64,000 bases of DNA from contig OZ025805.1 in the NCBI GenBank assembly GCA_964019425.1, positions 530,501 to 594,500 on the forward strand. The letters are read 5' to 3'. Source of the DNA: Flectonema sp. DT1601 (taxonomy: Eukaryota > Euglenozoa > Diplonemea > Diplonemida > Diplonemidae). The position numbers and the translations under genes are program-made. Every line of letters starts with the position of its first letter. Within the stretch, counting starts at the first letter, position 1. Below, piece by piece: positions 27,652 to 37,271 of the stretch. A model generated the notes under the pieces. It made no database searches. It was not told the origin of the DNA and was given only the letters and a program-made list of their open reading frames with translations.

Positions 27652-30600
27652 TCAAATCCTTTCCACAGAAATCTGTGCCTCTTGAAGTTCTTCTTTTGGG
27701 TTTTGTTCGAAGTCACAGAAGCTCAATTCATTGACGTTCTCAGCTGAAGATCTCGTTTTCAGGATAGCAACTCCTACACCTCCAGCACAGAGTGCTCCCA
27801 AGACACTAATGAGTGCATATAACCAAGTCTTACTACTGTTATTATTAACATTCATTGGTTGCTTATCTTCTACAGTCATTCCTTCCCCAACAGGTTCAAT
27901 GAGATATTTGTACCCCTCTTTGTTTTCCAGAAGTGACGGATCCGCATTGCCAATTTTTGACGAGATCTGATCAACAGAAACATCTTCAGACGTAGCCTCA
28001 ACAAAGATTCCTTCAGTTCCAAGAGTTGTGTGTGAATTAGTTGACTGAACTCCAAGAGCCTTCGCGGCTCTTGAACGAGTGCCAGCGATGGAATCTAAAA
28101 TGCTCTTCAGCCCCATCTCTTCTTCCGCGTTCTCGTCATTCCACAGGTCCGGAATAGGGATTCCCCAGTTGTCGATCTCATTTTCCGACGGGAACGAATT
28201 GTTGCCTGCCTTCAACCAACCTATGAAGGAAACTCTCAACGAAGTCGGATTCTCCTGCAGTGCGTTGGAAGTTGCGATTAGCGCCATTCTGACTCCCCTC
28301 AGGAACTGCTTCGGGTTGAGTTCGATCTCCGATTTGCTTCCCTTCATTGCCAGGCGGAAGTTCTTTTTTCCAGCAGCCGTCGCAAGGGTTCTGTCCTTCT
28401 TCGGCTGTTCCGAGGAGTTGCACTGAAGTCCCTTGAGCACACAACACTCACTTCGCTGGGAAGTGCTGGCACTCCTCATTGTGCAGTCAGTGGCACAGCC
28501 AGCGTTTTCTCTTGTGCAACACCAACTCTGCTTCTGGCCATCCCAAGATGATCCTTCAAGACAATTATGTATTTTCGCCTTGCATCCCAATCCAATCTTC
28601 TGACAACATTTTGCTCTCAGTTCTTCGTCAGCAAATTTTTCTACCTGACACTCATTGAGGAGCTTCTTCTTATCTCCATTAACATCTGCATCTACTTTTC
28701 TGTTACAAGCAACATTTTCACGGCGGCAGCATTCCTGACGCCTTATCGCAGACCAGATCGGAGCGTTTTCAGGGAAGCTGCAGTCGAATTCTTCCGCTTC
28801 ACATCCAATTTGAAACTGATTACAGCAGTAGCTCTTCTTCTCTTCAGACCAACCGACAGTTCCATCCACAGCGACATTTACACTGCTTCGCGATCTCAGG
28901 ACTACTGAGTCCGCGACAATGCTGCAGTCATGATCACCGACTGGGCACCCTACTCCTTCGTTCACACAACAATGCTGTCGCTGTTGGAAGTTCCACCTGC
29001 TTGGCTCAGAAAGGCAGTCAAACTTCGATTTTCTGCACCACCTCCAAGTTGGGAACATTTCGCAACAAAATTCTAACTTTTGTTTAGAAATAACAGAATT
29101 GTCCATGCAGTCGAACACCTCACATCCAATCTGTTCCTCTCGGCAGCAGTACTCCCTTTCCGTTGTTGATAAGTTTTCATTGGAATCACACATAACAGAC
29201 GGTCTTGGCAAACACCTTGGCAATCCTCGTAATATTTCACACTTCATGTTGGACCCACACTCGATCGTATCACAATTCCTATCAGCAGATACACAGACCG
29301 GAATACCAAACTTCATCTCACACTTCATCTTGTCAGAACACTTAATCGTCGAACAACTTTTAGACTCATTTCCAGGAATACACTCAGGGAATCCTCTGAT
29401 CATTGTACAGTTGGTTCCTGGTGGGCACCACTTGTTCCAGCAAGTTGAATTGGTCTGGTTGTTCGAAATACACTCAGGGAACCCTCTGATCATTGTACAG
29501 TTGGTTCCTGGTGGGCACCACTTGTTCCAGCAAGTTGAATTGGTCTGGTTGTTCGAAATACACTCAGGGAACCCTCTGATCATTGTGCAATTGGTTCCTG
29601 GTGGGCACCACTTGTTCCAGCAAGTTGAATTAGTCTGGTTGTTCGCAATACATTCAGGGAACCCTCTGATCATTGTGCAATTGGTTCTTGGTGGGCACCA
29701 CTTGTTCCAGCAAGTTGAATTGGTCTGGTTGTTCGCAATACACTCAGGGAACCCTCTGATCATTGTACAGTTGGTTCCTGGTGGGCACCACTTGTTCCAG
29801 CAAGTTGAATTGGTCTGGTTGTTCGAAATACACTCAGGGAACCCTCTGATCATTGTGCAATTGGTTCCTGGTGGGCACCACTTGTTCCAGCAAGTTGAAT
29901 TAGTCTGGTTGTTCGCAATACACTCAGGGAACCCTCTGATCATTGTGCAATTGGTTCCTGGTGGACACCACTTGTTCCAGCAAGTTGAATTAGTCTGGTT
30001 GTGCGGAATACATTCAGGGAACCCTCTGATCATTGTGCAATTGGTTCCTGGTGGGCACCACTTGTTCCAGCAAGTTGAATTAGTCTGGTTGTTCGCAATA
30101 CACTCAGGGAAACCTCTGATCATTGTACAGTTGGTTCCTGGTGGGCACCACTTGTTCCAGCAAGTTGAATTGGTCTGGTTGTTCGAAATACACTCAGGGA
30201 ACCCTCTGATCATTGTGCAATTGGTTCCTGGTGGACACCACTTGTTCCAGCAAGTTGAATTAGTCTGGTTGTGCGGAATACATTCAGGGAACCCTCTGAT
30301 CATTGTGCAATTGGTTCCTGGTGGGCACCACTTGTTCCAGCAAGTTGAATTAGTCTGGTTGTTCGCAATACACTCAGGGAACCCTCTGATCATTGTGCAA
30401 TTGGTTCCTGGTGGGCACCACTTGTTCCAGCAAGTTGAATTGGTCTGGTTGTTCGAAATACACTCAGGGAACCCTCTGATCATTGTACAGTTGGTTCCTG
30501 GTGGGCACCACTTGTTCCAGCAAGTTGAATTGGTCTGGTTGTTCGAAATACACTCAGGGAACCCTCTGATCATTGTGCAATTGGTTCCTGGTGGGCACCA

Positions 30601-33600
30601 CTTGTTCCAGCAAGTTGAATTGGTCTGGTTGTGCGGAATACATTCAGGGAACCCTCTGATCATTGTGCAATTGGTTCCTGGTGGGCACCACTTGTTCCAG
30701 CAAGTTGAATTGGTCTGGTTGTGCGGAATACATTCAGGGAACCCTCTGATCATTGTGCAATTGGTTCCTGGTGGGCACCACTTGTTCCAGCAAGTTGAAT
30801 TAGTCTGGTTGTTCGCAATACACTCAGGGAACCCTCTGATCATTGTACAGTTGGTTCCTGGTGGGCACCACTTGTTCCAGCAAGTTGAATTGGTCTGGTT
30901 GTGCGGAATACATTCAGGGAACCCTCTGATCATTGTGCAATTGGTTCCTGGTGGGCACCACTTGTTCCAGCAAGTTGAATTAGTCTGGTTGTTCGCAATA
31001 CACTCAGGGAACCCTCTGATCATTGTACAGTTGGTTCCTGGTGGGCACCACTTGTTCCAGCAAGTTGAATTGGTCTGGTTGTTCGAAATACACTCAGGGA
31101 ACCCTCTGATCATTGTGCAATTGGTTCCTGGTGGGCACCACTTGTTCCAGCAAGTTGAATTGGTCTGGTTGTTCGCAATACACTCAGGGAACCCTCTGAT
31201 CATTGTACAGTTGGTTCCTGGTGGGCACCACTTGTTCCAGCAAGTTGAATTGGTCTGGTTGTTCGAAATACACTCAGGGAACCCTCTGATCATTGTGCAA
31301 TTGGTTCCTGGTGGGCACCACTTGTTCCAGCAAGTTGAATTGGTCTGGTTGTTCGAAATACACTCAGGGAACCCTCTGATCATTGTGCAATTGGTTCCTG
31401 GTGGGCACCACTTGTTCCAGCAAGTTGAATTGGTCTGGTTGTGCGGAATACACTCAGGGAACCCTCTGATCATTGTGCAATTGGTTCCTGGTGGGCACCA
31501 CTTGTTCCAGCAAGTTGAATTGGTCTGGTTGTGCGGAATACACTCAGGGAACCCTCTGATCATTGTGCAATTGGTTCCTGGTGGGCACCACTTGTTCCAG
31601 CAAGTTGAATTGGTCTGGTTGTTCGCAATACACTCAGGGAACCCTCTGATCATTGTACAGTTGGTTCCTGGTGGGCACCATTTGTTCCAGCAAGTTGAAT
31701 TGGTCTGGTTGTTCGCAATACACTCAGGGAACCCTCTGATCATTGTACAGTTGGTTCCTGGTGGGCACCACTTGTTCCAGCAAGTTGAATTGGTCTGGTT
31801 GTTCGCAATACACTCAGGGAACCCTCTGATCATTGTACAGTTGGTTCCTGGTGGGCACCATTTGTTCCAGCAAGTTGAATTGGTCTGGTTGTTCGCAATA
31901 CACTCAGGGAACCCTCTGATCATTGTACAGTTGGTTCCTGGTGGGCACCACTTGTTCCAGCAAGTTGAATTGGTCTGGTTGTTCGCAATACACTCAGGGA
32001 ACCCTCTGATCATTGTGCAATTGGTTCCTGGTGGGCACCATTTGTTCCAGCAAGTTGAATTGGTCTGGTTGTTCGAAATACATTCAGGGAACCCTCTGAT
32101 CATTGTGCAATTGGTTCCTGGTGGGCACCACTTGTTCCAGCAAGTTGAATTGGTCTGGTTGTTCGAAATACATTCAGGGAACCCTCTGATCATTGTACAG
32201 TTGGTTCCTGGTGGGCACCACTTGTTCCAGCAAGTTGAATTGGTCTGGTTGTTCGAAATACATTCAGGGAACCCTCTGATCATTGTGCAATTGGTTCCTG
32301 GTGGGCACCACTTGTTCCAGCAAGTTGAATTGGTCTGGTTGTTCGAAATACATTCAGGGAACCCTCTGATCATTGTACAGTTGGTTCCTGGTGGGCACCA
32401 CTTGTTCCAGCAAGTTGAATTGGTCTGGTTGTTCGCAATACACTCAGGGAACCCTCTGATCATTGTGCAATTGGTTCCTGGTGGGCACCATTTGTTCCAG
32501 CAAGTTGAATTGGTCTGGTTGTTCGAAATACATTCAGGGAACCCTCTGATCATTGTGCAATTGGTTCCTGGTGGGCACCACTTGTTCCAGCAAGTTGAAT
32601 TGGTCTGGTTGTTCGAAATACATTCAGGGAACCCTCTGATCATTGTACAGTTGGTTCCTGGTGGGCACCATTTGTTCCAGCAAGTTGAATTGGTCTGGTT
32701 GTTCGAAATACATTCAGGGAACCCTCTGATCATTGTACAGTTGGTTCCTGGTGGGCACCACTTGTTCCAGCAAGTTGAATTGGTCTGGTTGTTCGCAATA
32801 CACTCAGGGAACCCTCTGATCATTGTACAGTTGGTTCCTGGTGGGCACCACTTGTTCCAGCAAGTTGAATTGGTCTGGTTGTTCGCAATACACTCAGGGA
32901 ACCCTCTGATCATTGTACAGTTGGTTCCTGGTGGGCACCATTTGTTCCAGCAAGTTGAATTGGTCTGGTTGTTCGCAATACACTCAGGGAACCCTCTGAT
33001 CATTGTGCAATTGGTTCCTGGTGGGCACCATTTGTTCCAGCAAGTTGAATTGGTCTGGTTGTTCGAAATACATTCAGGGAACCCTCTGATCATTGTACAG
33101 TTGGTTCCTGGTGGGCACCACTTGTTCCAGCAAGTTGAATTGGTCTGGTTGTTCGAAATACATTCAGGGAACCCTCTGATCATTGTACAGTTGGTTCCTG
33201 GTGGGCACCATTTGTTCCAGCAAGTTGAATTGGTCTGGTTGTTCGAAATACATTCAGGGAACCCTCTGATCATTGTACAGTTGGTTCCTGGTGGGCACCA
33301 CTTGTTCCAGCAAGTTGAATTGGTCTGGTTGTTCGAAATACATTCAGGGAACCCTCTGATCATTGTGCAATTGGTTCCTGGTGGGCACCATTTGTTCCAG
33401 CAAGTTGAATTGGTCTGGTTGTTCGAAATACATTCAGGGAACCCTCTGATCATTGTACAGTTGGTTCCTGGTGGGCACCATTTGTTCCAGCAAGTTGAAT
33501 TGGTCTGGTTGTTCGAAATACATTCAGGGAACCCTCTGATCATTGTACAGTTGGTTCCTGGTGGGCACCACTTGTTCCAGCAAGTTGAATTGGTCTGGTT

Positions 33601-36543
33601 GTTCGAAATACATTCAGGGAACCCTCTGATCATTGTGCAATTGGTTCCTGGTGGGCACCATTTGTTCAAGCAAGTTGAATTGGTCTGGTTGTGCGGAATA
33701 CACTCAGGGAACCCTCTGATCATTGTACAGTTGGTTCCTGGTGGGCACCACTTGTTCCAGCAAGTTGAATTAGTCTGGTTGTTCGCAATACATTCAGGGA
33801 ACCCTCTGATCATTGTGCAATTGGTTCCTGGTGGGCACCACTTGTTCCAGCAAGTTGAATTGGTCTGGTTATTCGAAATACACTCAGGGAACCCTCTGAT
33901 CATTGTGCAATTGGTTCCTGGTGGGCACCACTTGTTCCAGCAAGTTGAATTGGTCTGGTTATTCGAAATACACTCAGGGAACCCTCTGATCATTGTACAG
34001 TTTGTTCCTGGTGGGCACCACTTGTTCCAGCAAGTTGAATTGGTCTGGTTGTGCGGAATACATTCAGGGAACCCTCTGATCATTGTACAGTTGGTTCCTG
34101 GTGGGCACCATTTGTTCCAGCAAGTTGAATTAGTCTGGTTGTTCGAAATACATTCAGGGAACCCTCTGATCATTGTGCAATTGGTTCCTGGTGGGCACCA
34201 CTTGTTCCAGCAAGTTGAATTGGTCTGGTTGTTCGGAATACATTCAGGGAACCCTCTGATCATTGTACAGTTGGTTCCTGGTGGGCACCATTTGTTCCAG
34301 CAAGTTGAATTGGTCTGGTTATTCGAAATACACTCAGGGAACCCTCTGATCATTGTACAGTTTGTTCCTTGTGGGCACCACTTGTTCCAGCAAGTTGAAT
34401 TAGTCTGGTTGTTCGAAATACATTCAGGGAACCCTCTGATCATTGTGCAATTGGTTCCTGGTGGGCACCACTTGTTCCAGCAAGTTGAATTAGTCTGGTT
34501 GTTCGAAATACATTCAGGGAACCCTCTGATCATTGTGCAATTGGTTCCTGGTGGGCACCACTTGTTCCAGCAAGTTGAATTGGTCTGGTTGTTCGGAATA
34601 CATTCAGGGAACCCTCTGATCATTGTACAGTTGGTTCCTGGTGGGCACCATTTGTTCCAGCAAGTTGAATTGGTCTGGTTATTCGAAATACACTCAGGGA
34701 ACCCTCTGATCATTGTACAGTTGGTTCCTGGTGTGCACCATTTGTTCCAGCAAGTTGAATTAGTCTGGTTGTTCGAAATACACTCAGGGAACCCTCTGAT
34801 CATTGTGCAATTGGTTCCTGGTGGGCACCACTTGTTCCAGCAAGTTGAATTGGTCTGGTTATTCGAAATACACTCAGGGAACCCTCTGATAATTGTACAG
34901 TTTGTTCCTGGTGGGCACCACTTGTTCCAGCAAGTTGAATTGGTCTGGTTGTTCGGAATACATTCAGGGAACCCTCTGATCATTGTACAGTTGGTTCCTG
35001 GTGGGCACCATTTGTTCCAGCAAGTTGAATTGGTCTGGTTATTCGAAATACACTCAGGGAACCCTCTGATCATTGTACAGTTGGTTCCTGGTGTGCACCA
35101 TTTGTTCCAGCAAGTTGAATTAGTCTGGTTGTTCGAAATACACTCAGGGAACCCTCTGATCATTGTGCAATTGGTTCCTGGTGGGCACCACTTGTTCCAG
35201 CAAGTTGAATTGGTCTGGTTATTCGAAATACACTCAGGGAACCCTCTGATAATTGTACAGTTTGTTCCTGGTGGGCACCACTTGTTCCAGCAAGTTGAAT
35301 TGGTCTTGTTGTGCGGAATACATTCAGGGAACCCTCTGATCATTGTACAGTTGGTTCCTGGTGGGCACCACTTGTTCCAGCAAGTTGAATTAGTCTGGTT
35401 GTTCGCAATACATTCAGGGAACCCTCTGATCATTGTGCAATTGGTTCCTGGTGGGCACCACTTGTTCCAGCAAGTTGAATTAGTCTGGTTGTTCGGAATA
35501 CATTCAGGGAACCCTCTGATCATTGTACAGTTGGTTCCTGGTGGGCACCACTTGTTCCAGCAAGTTGAATTGGTCTGGTTGTTCGGAATACATTCAGGGA
35601 ACCCTCTGATCATTGTGCAATTGGTTCCTGGTGGGCACCATTTGTTCCAGCAAGTTGAATTGGTCTGGTTGTTCGAAATACACTCAGGGAACCCTCTGAT
35701 CATTGTACAGTTGGTTCCTGGTGGGCACCATTTGTTCCAGCAAGTTGAATTGGTCTGGTTGTGCGGAATACATTCAGGGAACCCTCTGATCATTGTACAG
35801 TTGGTTCCTGGTGGGCACCACTTGTTCCAGCAAGTTGAATTAGTCTGGTTGTTCGGAATACATTCAGGGAACCCTCTGATCATTGTGCAATTGGTTCCTG
35901 GTGGGCACCATTTGTTCCAGCAAGTTGAATTGGTCTGGTTGTTCGAAATACACTCAGGGAACCCTCTGATCATTGTACAGTTGGTTCCTGGTGGGCACCA
36001 CTTGTTCCAACAAGTTGAATTGGTCTGGTTGTTCGGAATACACTCAGGGAACCCTCTGATCATTGTACAGTTGGTTCCTGGTGGGCACCATTTGTTCCAG
36101 CAAGTTGAATTGGTCTGGTTGTGCGGAATACATTCAGGGAACCCTCTGATCATTGTACAGTTGGTTCCTGGTGGGCACCACTTGTTCCAACAAGTTGAAT
36201 TGGTCTGGTTGTTCGGAATACATTCAGGGAACCCTCTGATCATTGTGCAATTGGTTCCTGGTGGGCACCACTTGTTCCAGCAAGTTGAATTAGTCTGGTT
36301 GTGCGGAATACATTCAGGGAACCCTCTGATCATTGTACAGTTGGTTCCTGGTGGGCACCACTTGTTCCAACAAGTTGAATTGGTCTGGTTGTTCGGAATA
36401 CACTCAGGTACACCGGTGCTCATTGAGCAGTTTGTTCCAGTTGGACATGCGACAGAAATGCAGTTTAATGAAATTGATTTTTGACCGTTAGCGAATGAAG
36501 TTAACCCAAGTAAGAGAGTGAACAAAATGTTTGTCAAATTCAT
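27652..36543 (-). CDS. Giant membrane-anchored glycoprotein with 78 tandem 30-residue Cys/sequon repeats
   Basis: 2,963 residues from the ATG at 36543. The frame extends upstream only through non-ATG codons, and the ATG follows a CCTACAACAACA leader. Residues 1-21 are a signal peptide (MNLTNILFTLLLGLTSFANG). After one degenerate unit come 78 near-identical 30-residue repeats with four Cys (CWNKWC...NC...EC) and three N-glycosylation sequons each (NQT, NST, NCT), about 230 sites. Two diverged units follow, then about eight modules with the pattern W...CC-x5-GC...DC, then a globular region of about 200 residues. A single transmembrane helix (TWLYALISVLGALCAGGVGV) and a 35-residue acidic tail end the protein. 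It is therefore a type I surface protein, probably a long heavily glycosylated rod or coat. There are no introns. The CC/GC modules resemble Cys motifs in other protist surface proteins; the main repeat is not one I recognise. Confidence 0.85.
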   Translation of the reverse strand: MNLTNILFTLLLGLTSFANGQKSISLNCISVACPTGTNCSMSTGVPECIPNNQTNSTCWNKWCPPGTNCTMIRGFPECIPHNQTNSTCWNKWCPPGTNCTMIRGFPECIPNNQTNSTCWNKWCPPGTNCTMIRGFPECIPHNQTNSTCWNKWCPPGTNCTMIRGFPECIPNNQTNSTCWNKWCPPGTNCTMIRGFPECISNNQTNSTCWNKWCPPGTNCTMIRGFPECIPNNQTNSTCWNKWCPPGTNCTMIRGFPECIPHNQTNSTCWNKWCPPGTNCTMIRGFPECISNNQTNSTCWNKWCPPGTNCTMIRGFPECIPNNQTNSTCWNKWCPPGTNCTMIRGFPECIPNNQTNSTCWNKWCPPGTNCTMIRGFPECIANNQTNSTCWNKWCPPGTNCTMIRGFPECIPHNKTNSTCWNKWCPPGTNCTIIRGFPECISNNQTNSTCWNKWCPPGTNCTMIRGFPECISNNQTNSTCWNKWCTPGTNCTMIRGFPECISNNQTNSTCWNKWCPPGTNCTMIRGFPECIPNNQTNSTCWNKWCPPGTNCTIIRGFPECISNNQTNSTCWNKWCPPGTNCTMIRGFPECISNNQTNSTCWNKWCTPGTNCTMIRGFPECISNNQTNSTCWNKWCPPGTNCTMIRGFPECIPNNQTNSTCWNKWCPPGTNCTMIRGFPECISNNQTNSTCWNKWCPPGTNCTMIRGFPECISNNQTNSTCWNKWCPQGTNCTMIRGFPECISNNQTNSTCWNKWCPPGTNCTMIRGFPECIPNNQTNSTCWNKWCPPGTNCTMIRGFPECISNNQTNSTCWNKWCPPGTNCTMIRGFPECIPHNQTNSTCWNKWCPPGTNCTMIRGFPECISNNQTNSTCWNKWCPPGTNCTMIRGFPECISNNQTNSTCWNKWCPPGTNCTMIRGFPECIANNQTNSTCWNKWCPPGTNCTMIRGFPECIPHNQTNSTCLNKWCPPGTNCTMIRGFPECISNNQTNSTCWNKWCPPGTNCTMIRGFPECISNNQTNSTCWNKWCPPGTNCTMIRGFPECISNNQTNSTCWNKWCPPGTNCTMIRGFPECISNNQTNSTCWNKWCPPGTNCTMIRGFPECISNNQTNSTCWNKWCPPGTNCTMIRGFPECISNNQTNSTCWNKWCPPGTNCTMIRGFPECISNNQTNSTCWNKWCPPGTNCTMIRGFPECIANNQTNSTCWNKWCPPGTNCTMIRGFPECIANNQTNSTCWNKWCPPGTNCTMIRGFPECIANNQTNSTCWNKWCPPGTNCTMIRGFPECISNNQTNSTCWNKWCPPGTNCTMIRGFPECISNNQTNSTCWNKWCPPGTNCTMIRGFPECISNNQTNSTCWNKWCPPGTNCTMIRGFPECIANNQTNSTCWNKWCPPGTNCTMIRGFPECISNNQTNSTCWNKWCPPGTNCTMIRGFPECISNNQTNSTCWNKWCPPGTNCTMIRGFPECISNNQTNSTCWNKWCPPGTNCTMIRGFPECISNNQTNSTCWNKWCPPGTNCTMIRGFPECIANNQTNSTCWNKWCPPGTNCTMIRGFPECIANNQTNSTCWNKWCPPGTNCTMIRGFPECIANNQTNSTCWNKWCPPGTNCTMIRGFPECIANNQTNSTCWNKWCPPGTNCTMIRGFPECIANNQTNSTCWNKWCPPGTNCTMIRGFPECIPHNQTNSTCWNKWCPPGTNCTMIRGFPECIPHNQTNSTCWNKWCPPGTNCTMIRGFPECISNNQTNSTCWNKWCPPGTNCTMIRGFPECISNNQTNSTCWNKWCPPGTNCTMIRGFPECIANNQTNSTCWNKWCPPGTNCTMIRGFPECISNNQTNSTCWNKWCPPGTNCTMIRGFPECIANNQTNSTCWNKWCPPGTNCTMIRGFPECIPHNQTNSTCWNKWCPPGTNCTMIRGFPECIANNQTNSTCWNKWCPPGTNCTMIRGFPECIPHNQTNSTCWNKWCPPGTNCTMIRGFPECIPHNQTNSTCWNKWCPPGTNCTMIRGFPECISNNQTNSTCWNKWCPPGTNCTMIRGFPECISNNQTNSTCWNKWCPPGTNCTMIRGFPECIANNQTNSTCWNKWCPPGTNCTMIRGFPECIPHNQTNSTCWNKWCPPGTNCTMIRGFPECISNNQTNSTCWNKWCPPGTNCTMIRGFPECIANNQTNSTCWNKWCPPGTNCTMIRGFPECIPHNQTNSTCWNKWCPPGTNCTMIRGFPECIANNQTNSTCWNKWCPPGTNCTMIRGFPECISNNQTNSTCWNKWCPPGTNCTMIRGFPECIANNQTNSTCWNKWCPPRTNCTMIRGFPECIANNQTNSTCWNKWCPPGTNCTMIRGFPECISNNQTNSTCWNKWCPPGTNCTMIRGFPECISNNQTNSTCWNKWCPPGTNCTMIRGFPECIPGNESKSCSTIKCSDKMKCEMKFGIPVCVSADRNCDTIECGSNMKCEILRGLPRCLPRPSVMCDSNENLSTTEREYCCREEQIGCEVFDCMDNSVISKQKLEFCCEMFPTWRWCRKSKFDCLSEPSRWNFQQRQHCCVNEGVGCPVGDHDCSIVADSVVLRSRSSVNVAVDGTVGWSEEKKSYCCNQFQIGCEAEEFDCSFPENAPIWSAIRRQECCRRENVACNRKVDADVNGDKKKLLNECQVEKFADEELRAKCCQKIGLGCKAKIHNCLEGSSWDGQKQSWCCTRENAGCATDCTMRSASTSQRSECCVLKGLQCNSSEQPKKDRTLATAAGKKNFRLAMKGSKSEIELNPKQFLRGVRMALIATSNALQENPTSLRVSFIGWLKAGNNSFPSENEIDNWGIPIPDLWNDENAEEEMGLKSILDSIAGTRSRAAKALGVQSTNSHTTLGTEGIFVEATSEDVSVDQISSKIGNADPSLLENKEGYKYLIEPVGEGMTVEDKQPMNVNNNSSKTWLYALISVLGALCAGGVGVAILKTRSSAENVNELSFCDFEQNPKEELQEAQISVERI
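29371..36390 (-). repeat. 78-unit, 90-bp coding tandem array
   Basis: 78 units of exactly 90 bp, each in frame. Variation is nearly confined to one dipeptide (codons giving SN, PN, PH or AN after the last Cys-Ile), a few synonymous sites (CATTGTACAG/CATTGTGCAA), and rare substitutions (for example CTPGT). Longer-range copies exist: a 360-bp (four-unit) block at about 34621-34980 recurs at 34981-35340. This pattern indicates recent expansion by unequal exchange or conversion. Confidence 0.95.
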
Positions 36544-37271
36544 TGTTGTTGTAGGCTGTGAATGAAACAGAGTTGTAGAGAACAAATTATATAAAAAAAA
36601 TTAACGTGGCGGAATCTTGCTGTAGCGAGCAGTAGTAATGAAAAGAAAAGTACATAACAAAGATAAATCATTGTAATCAGACACTATAAAAGATAAGCAT
36701 AAGGAATCCGGAAAATAACATTGTAACTATTCTGAATTTTCTGTTTTTTTTTTTTTTTTTTTTTTAAATTTAAAAGAAACATAACAAAAATTGCTTACTT
36801 ATCCCTTTGTTCTGTCGAATTCCTGTGTTGTCAACAAGGAGATAAAAAAGGTAAACATAAAAAAATACTTTTTGAACTAATACTAAAAACTTGTAATGTC
36901 TTCACCCCATAGATACAAATTTATAATAATGAAAAAAAAAAAAATAAGATTAACACTGCCACAGTTGACTTTTCACTGATCAATGGGCTTGTAATTACTT
37001 AAAACAAATCTCGCGCAAAAAAAAAAAAAAAAAAAAAATTTAACTTCGAAAGAAAATGGAAAGAAACAAAAATGCACGCTAAAGTGACACGAACAATATA
37101 ACTAAACAAACACGAAAAAAACATATAAAAAAAAAAAAAATGAAATAAAGTAAAGTAAAGATGAAGCAGTAATGTTTAATGAAATCTCGATAGTACTGCT
37201 CGACGAATTCTTAAGAAAACCGTCTACTGGAAACAAAAAGTATTCAACCGATTTAAAGTACGCTAATTGTT
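36544..37271. other. Spacer between the giant glycoprotein and the receptor gene
   Basis: It contains a T-run (36744-36765) and A-runs (36931-36943, 37017-37038, 37126-37140). It should hold the promoter of the glycoprotein gene. On the minus strand a TATATAA lies about 45 bp ahead of its ATG, a possible TATA-like element. No gene is seen. Confidence 0.45.

Noticed and set aside
29371-36390. CRISPR-like array because of regular 90-bp spacing
   Set aside because: The repeats are in-frame coding units with no spacers, in a eukaryotic surface protein gene.
29099-36484. A 2,461-codon open frame on the + strand, antisense to the glycoprotein repeats
   Set aside because: The unit is 90 bp, a multiple of three, and its complement happens to lack stops, so copying one unit 78 times keeps the antisense frame open. 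The translation has no signal peptide or recognisable domain and the real protein is clear on the other strand.
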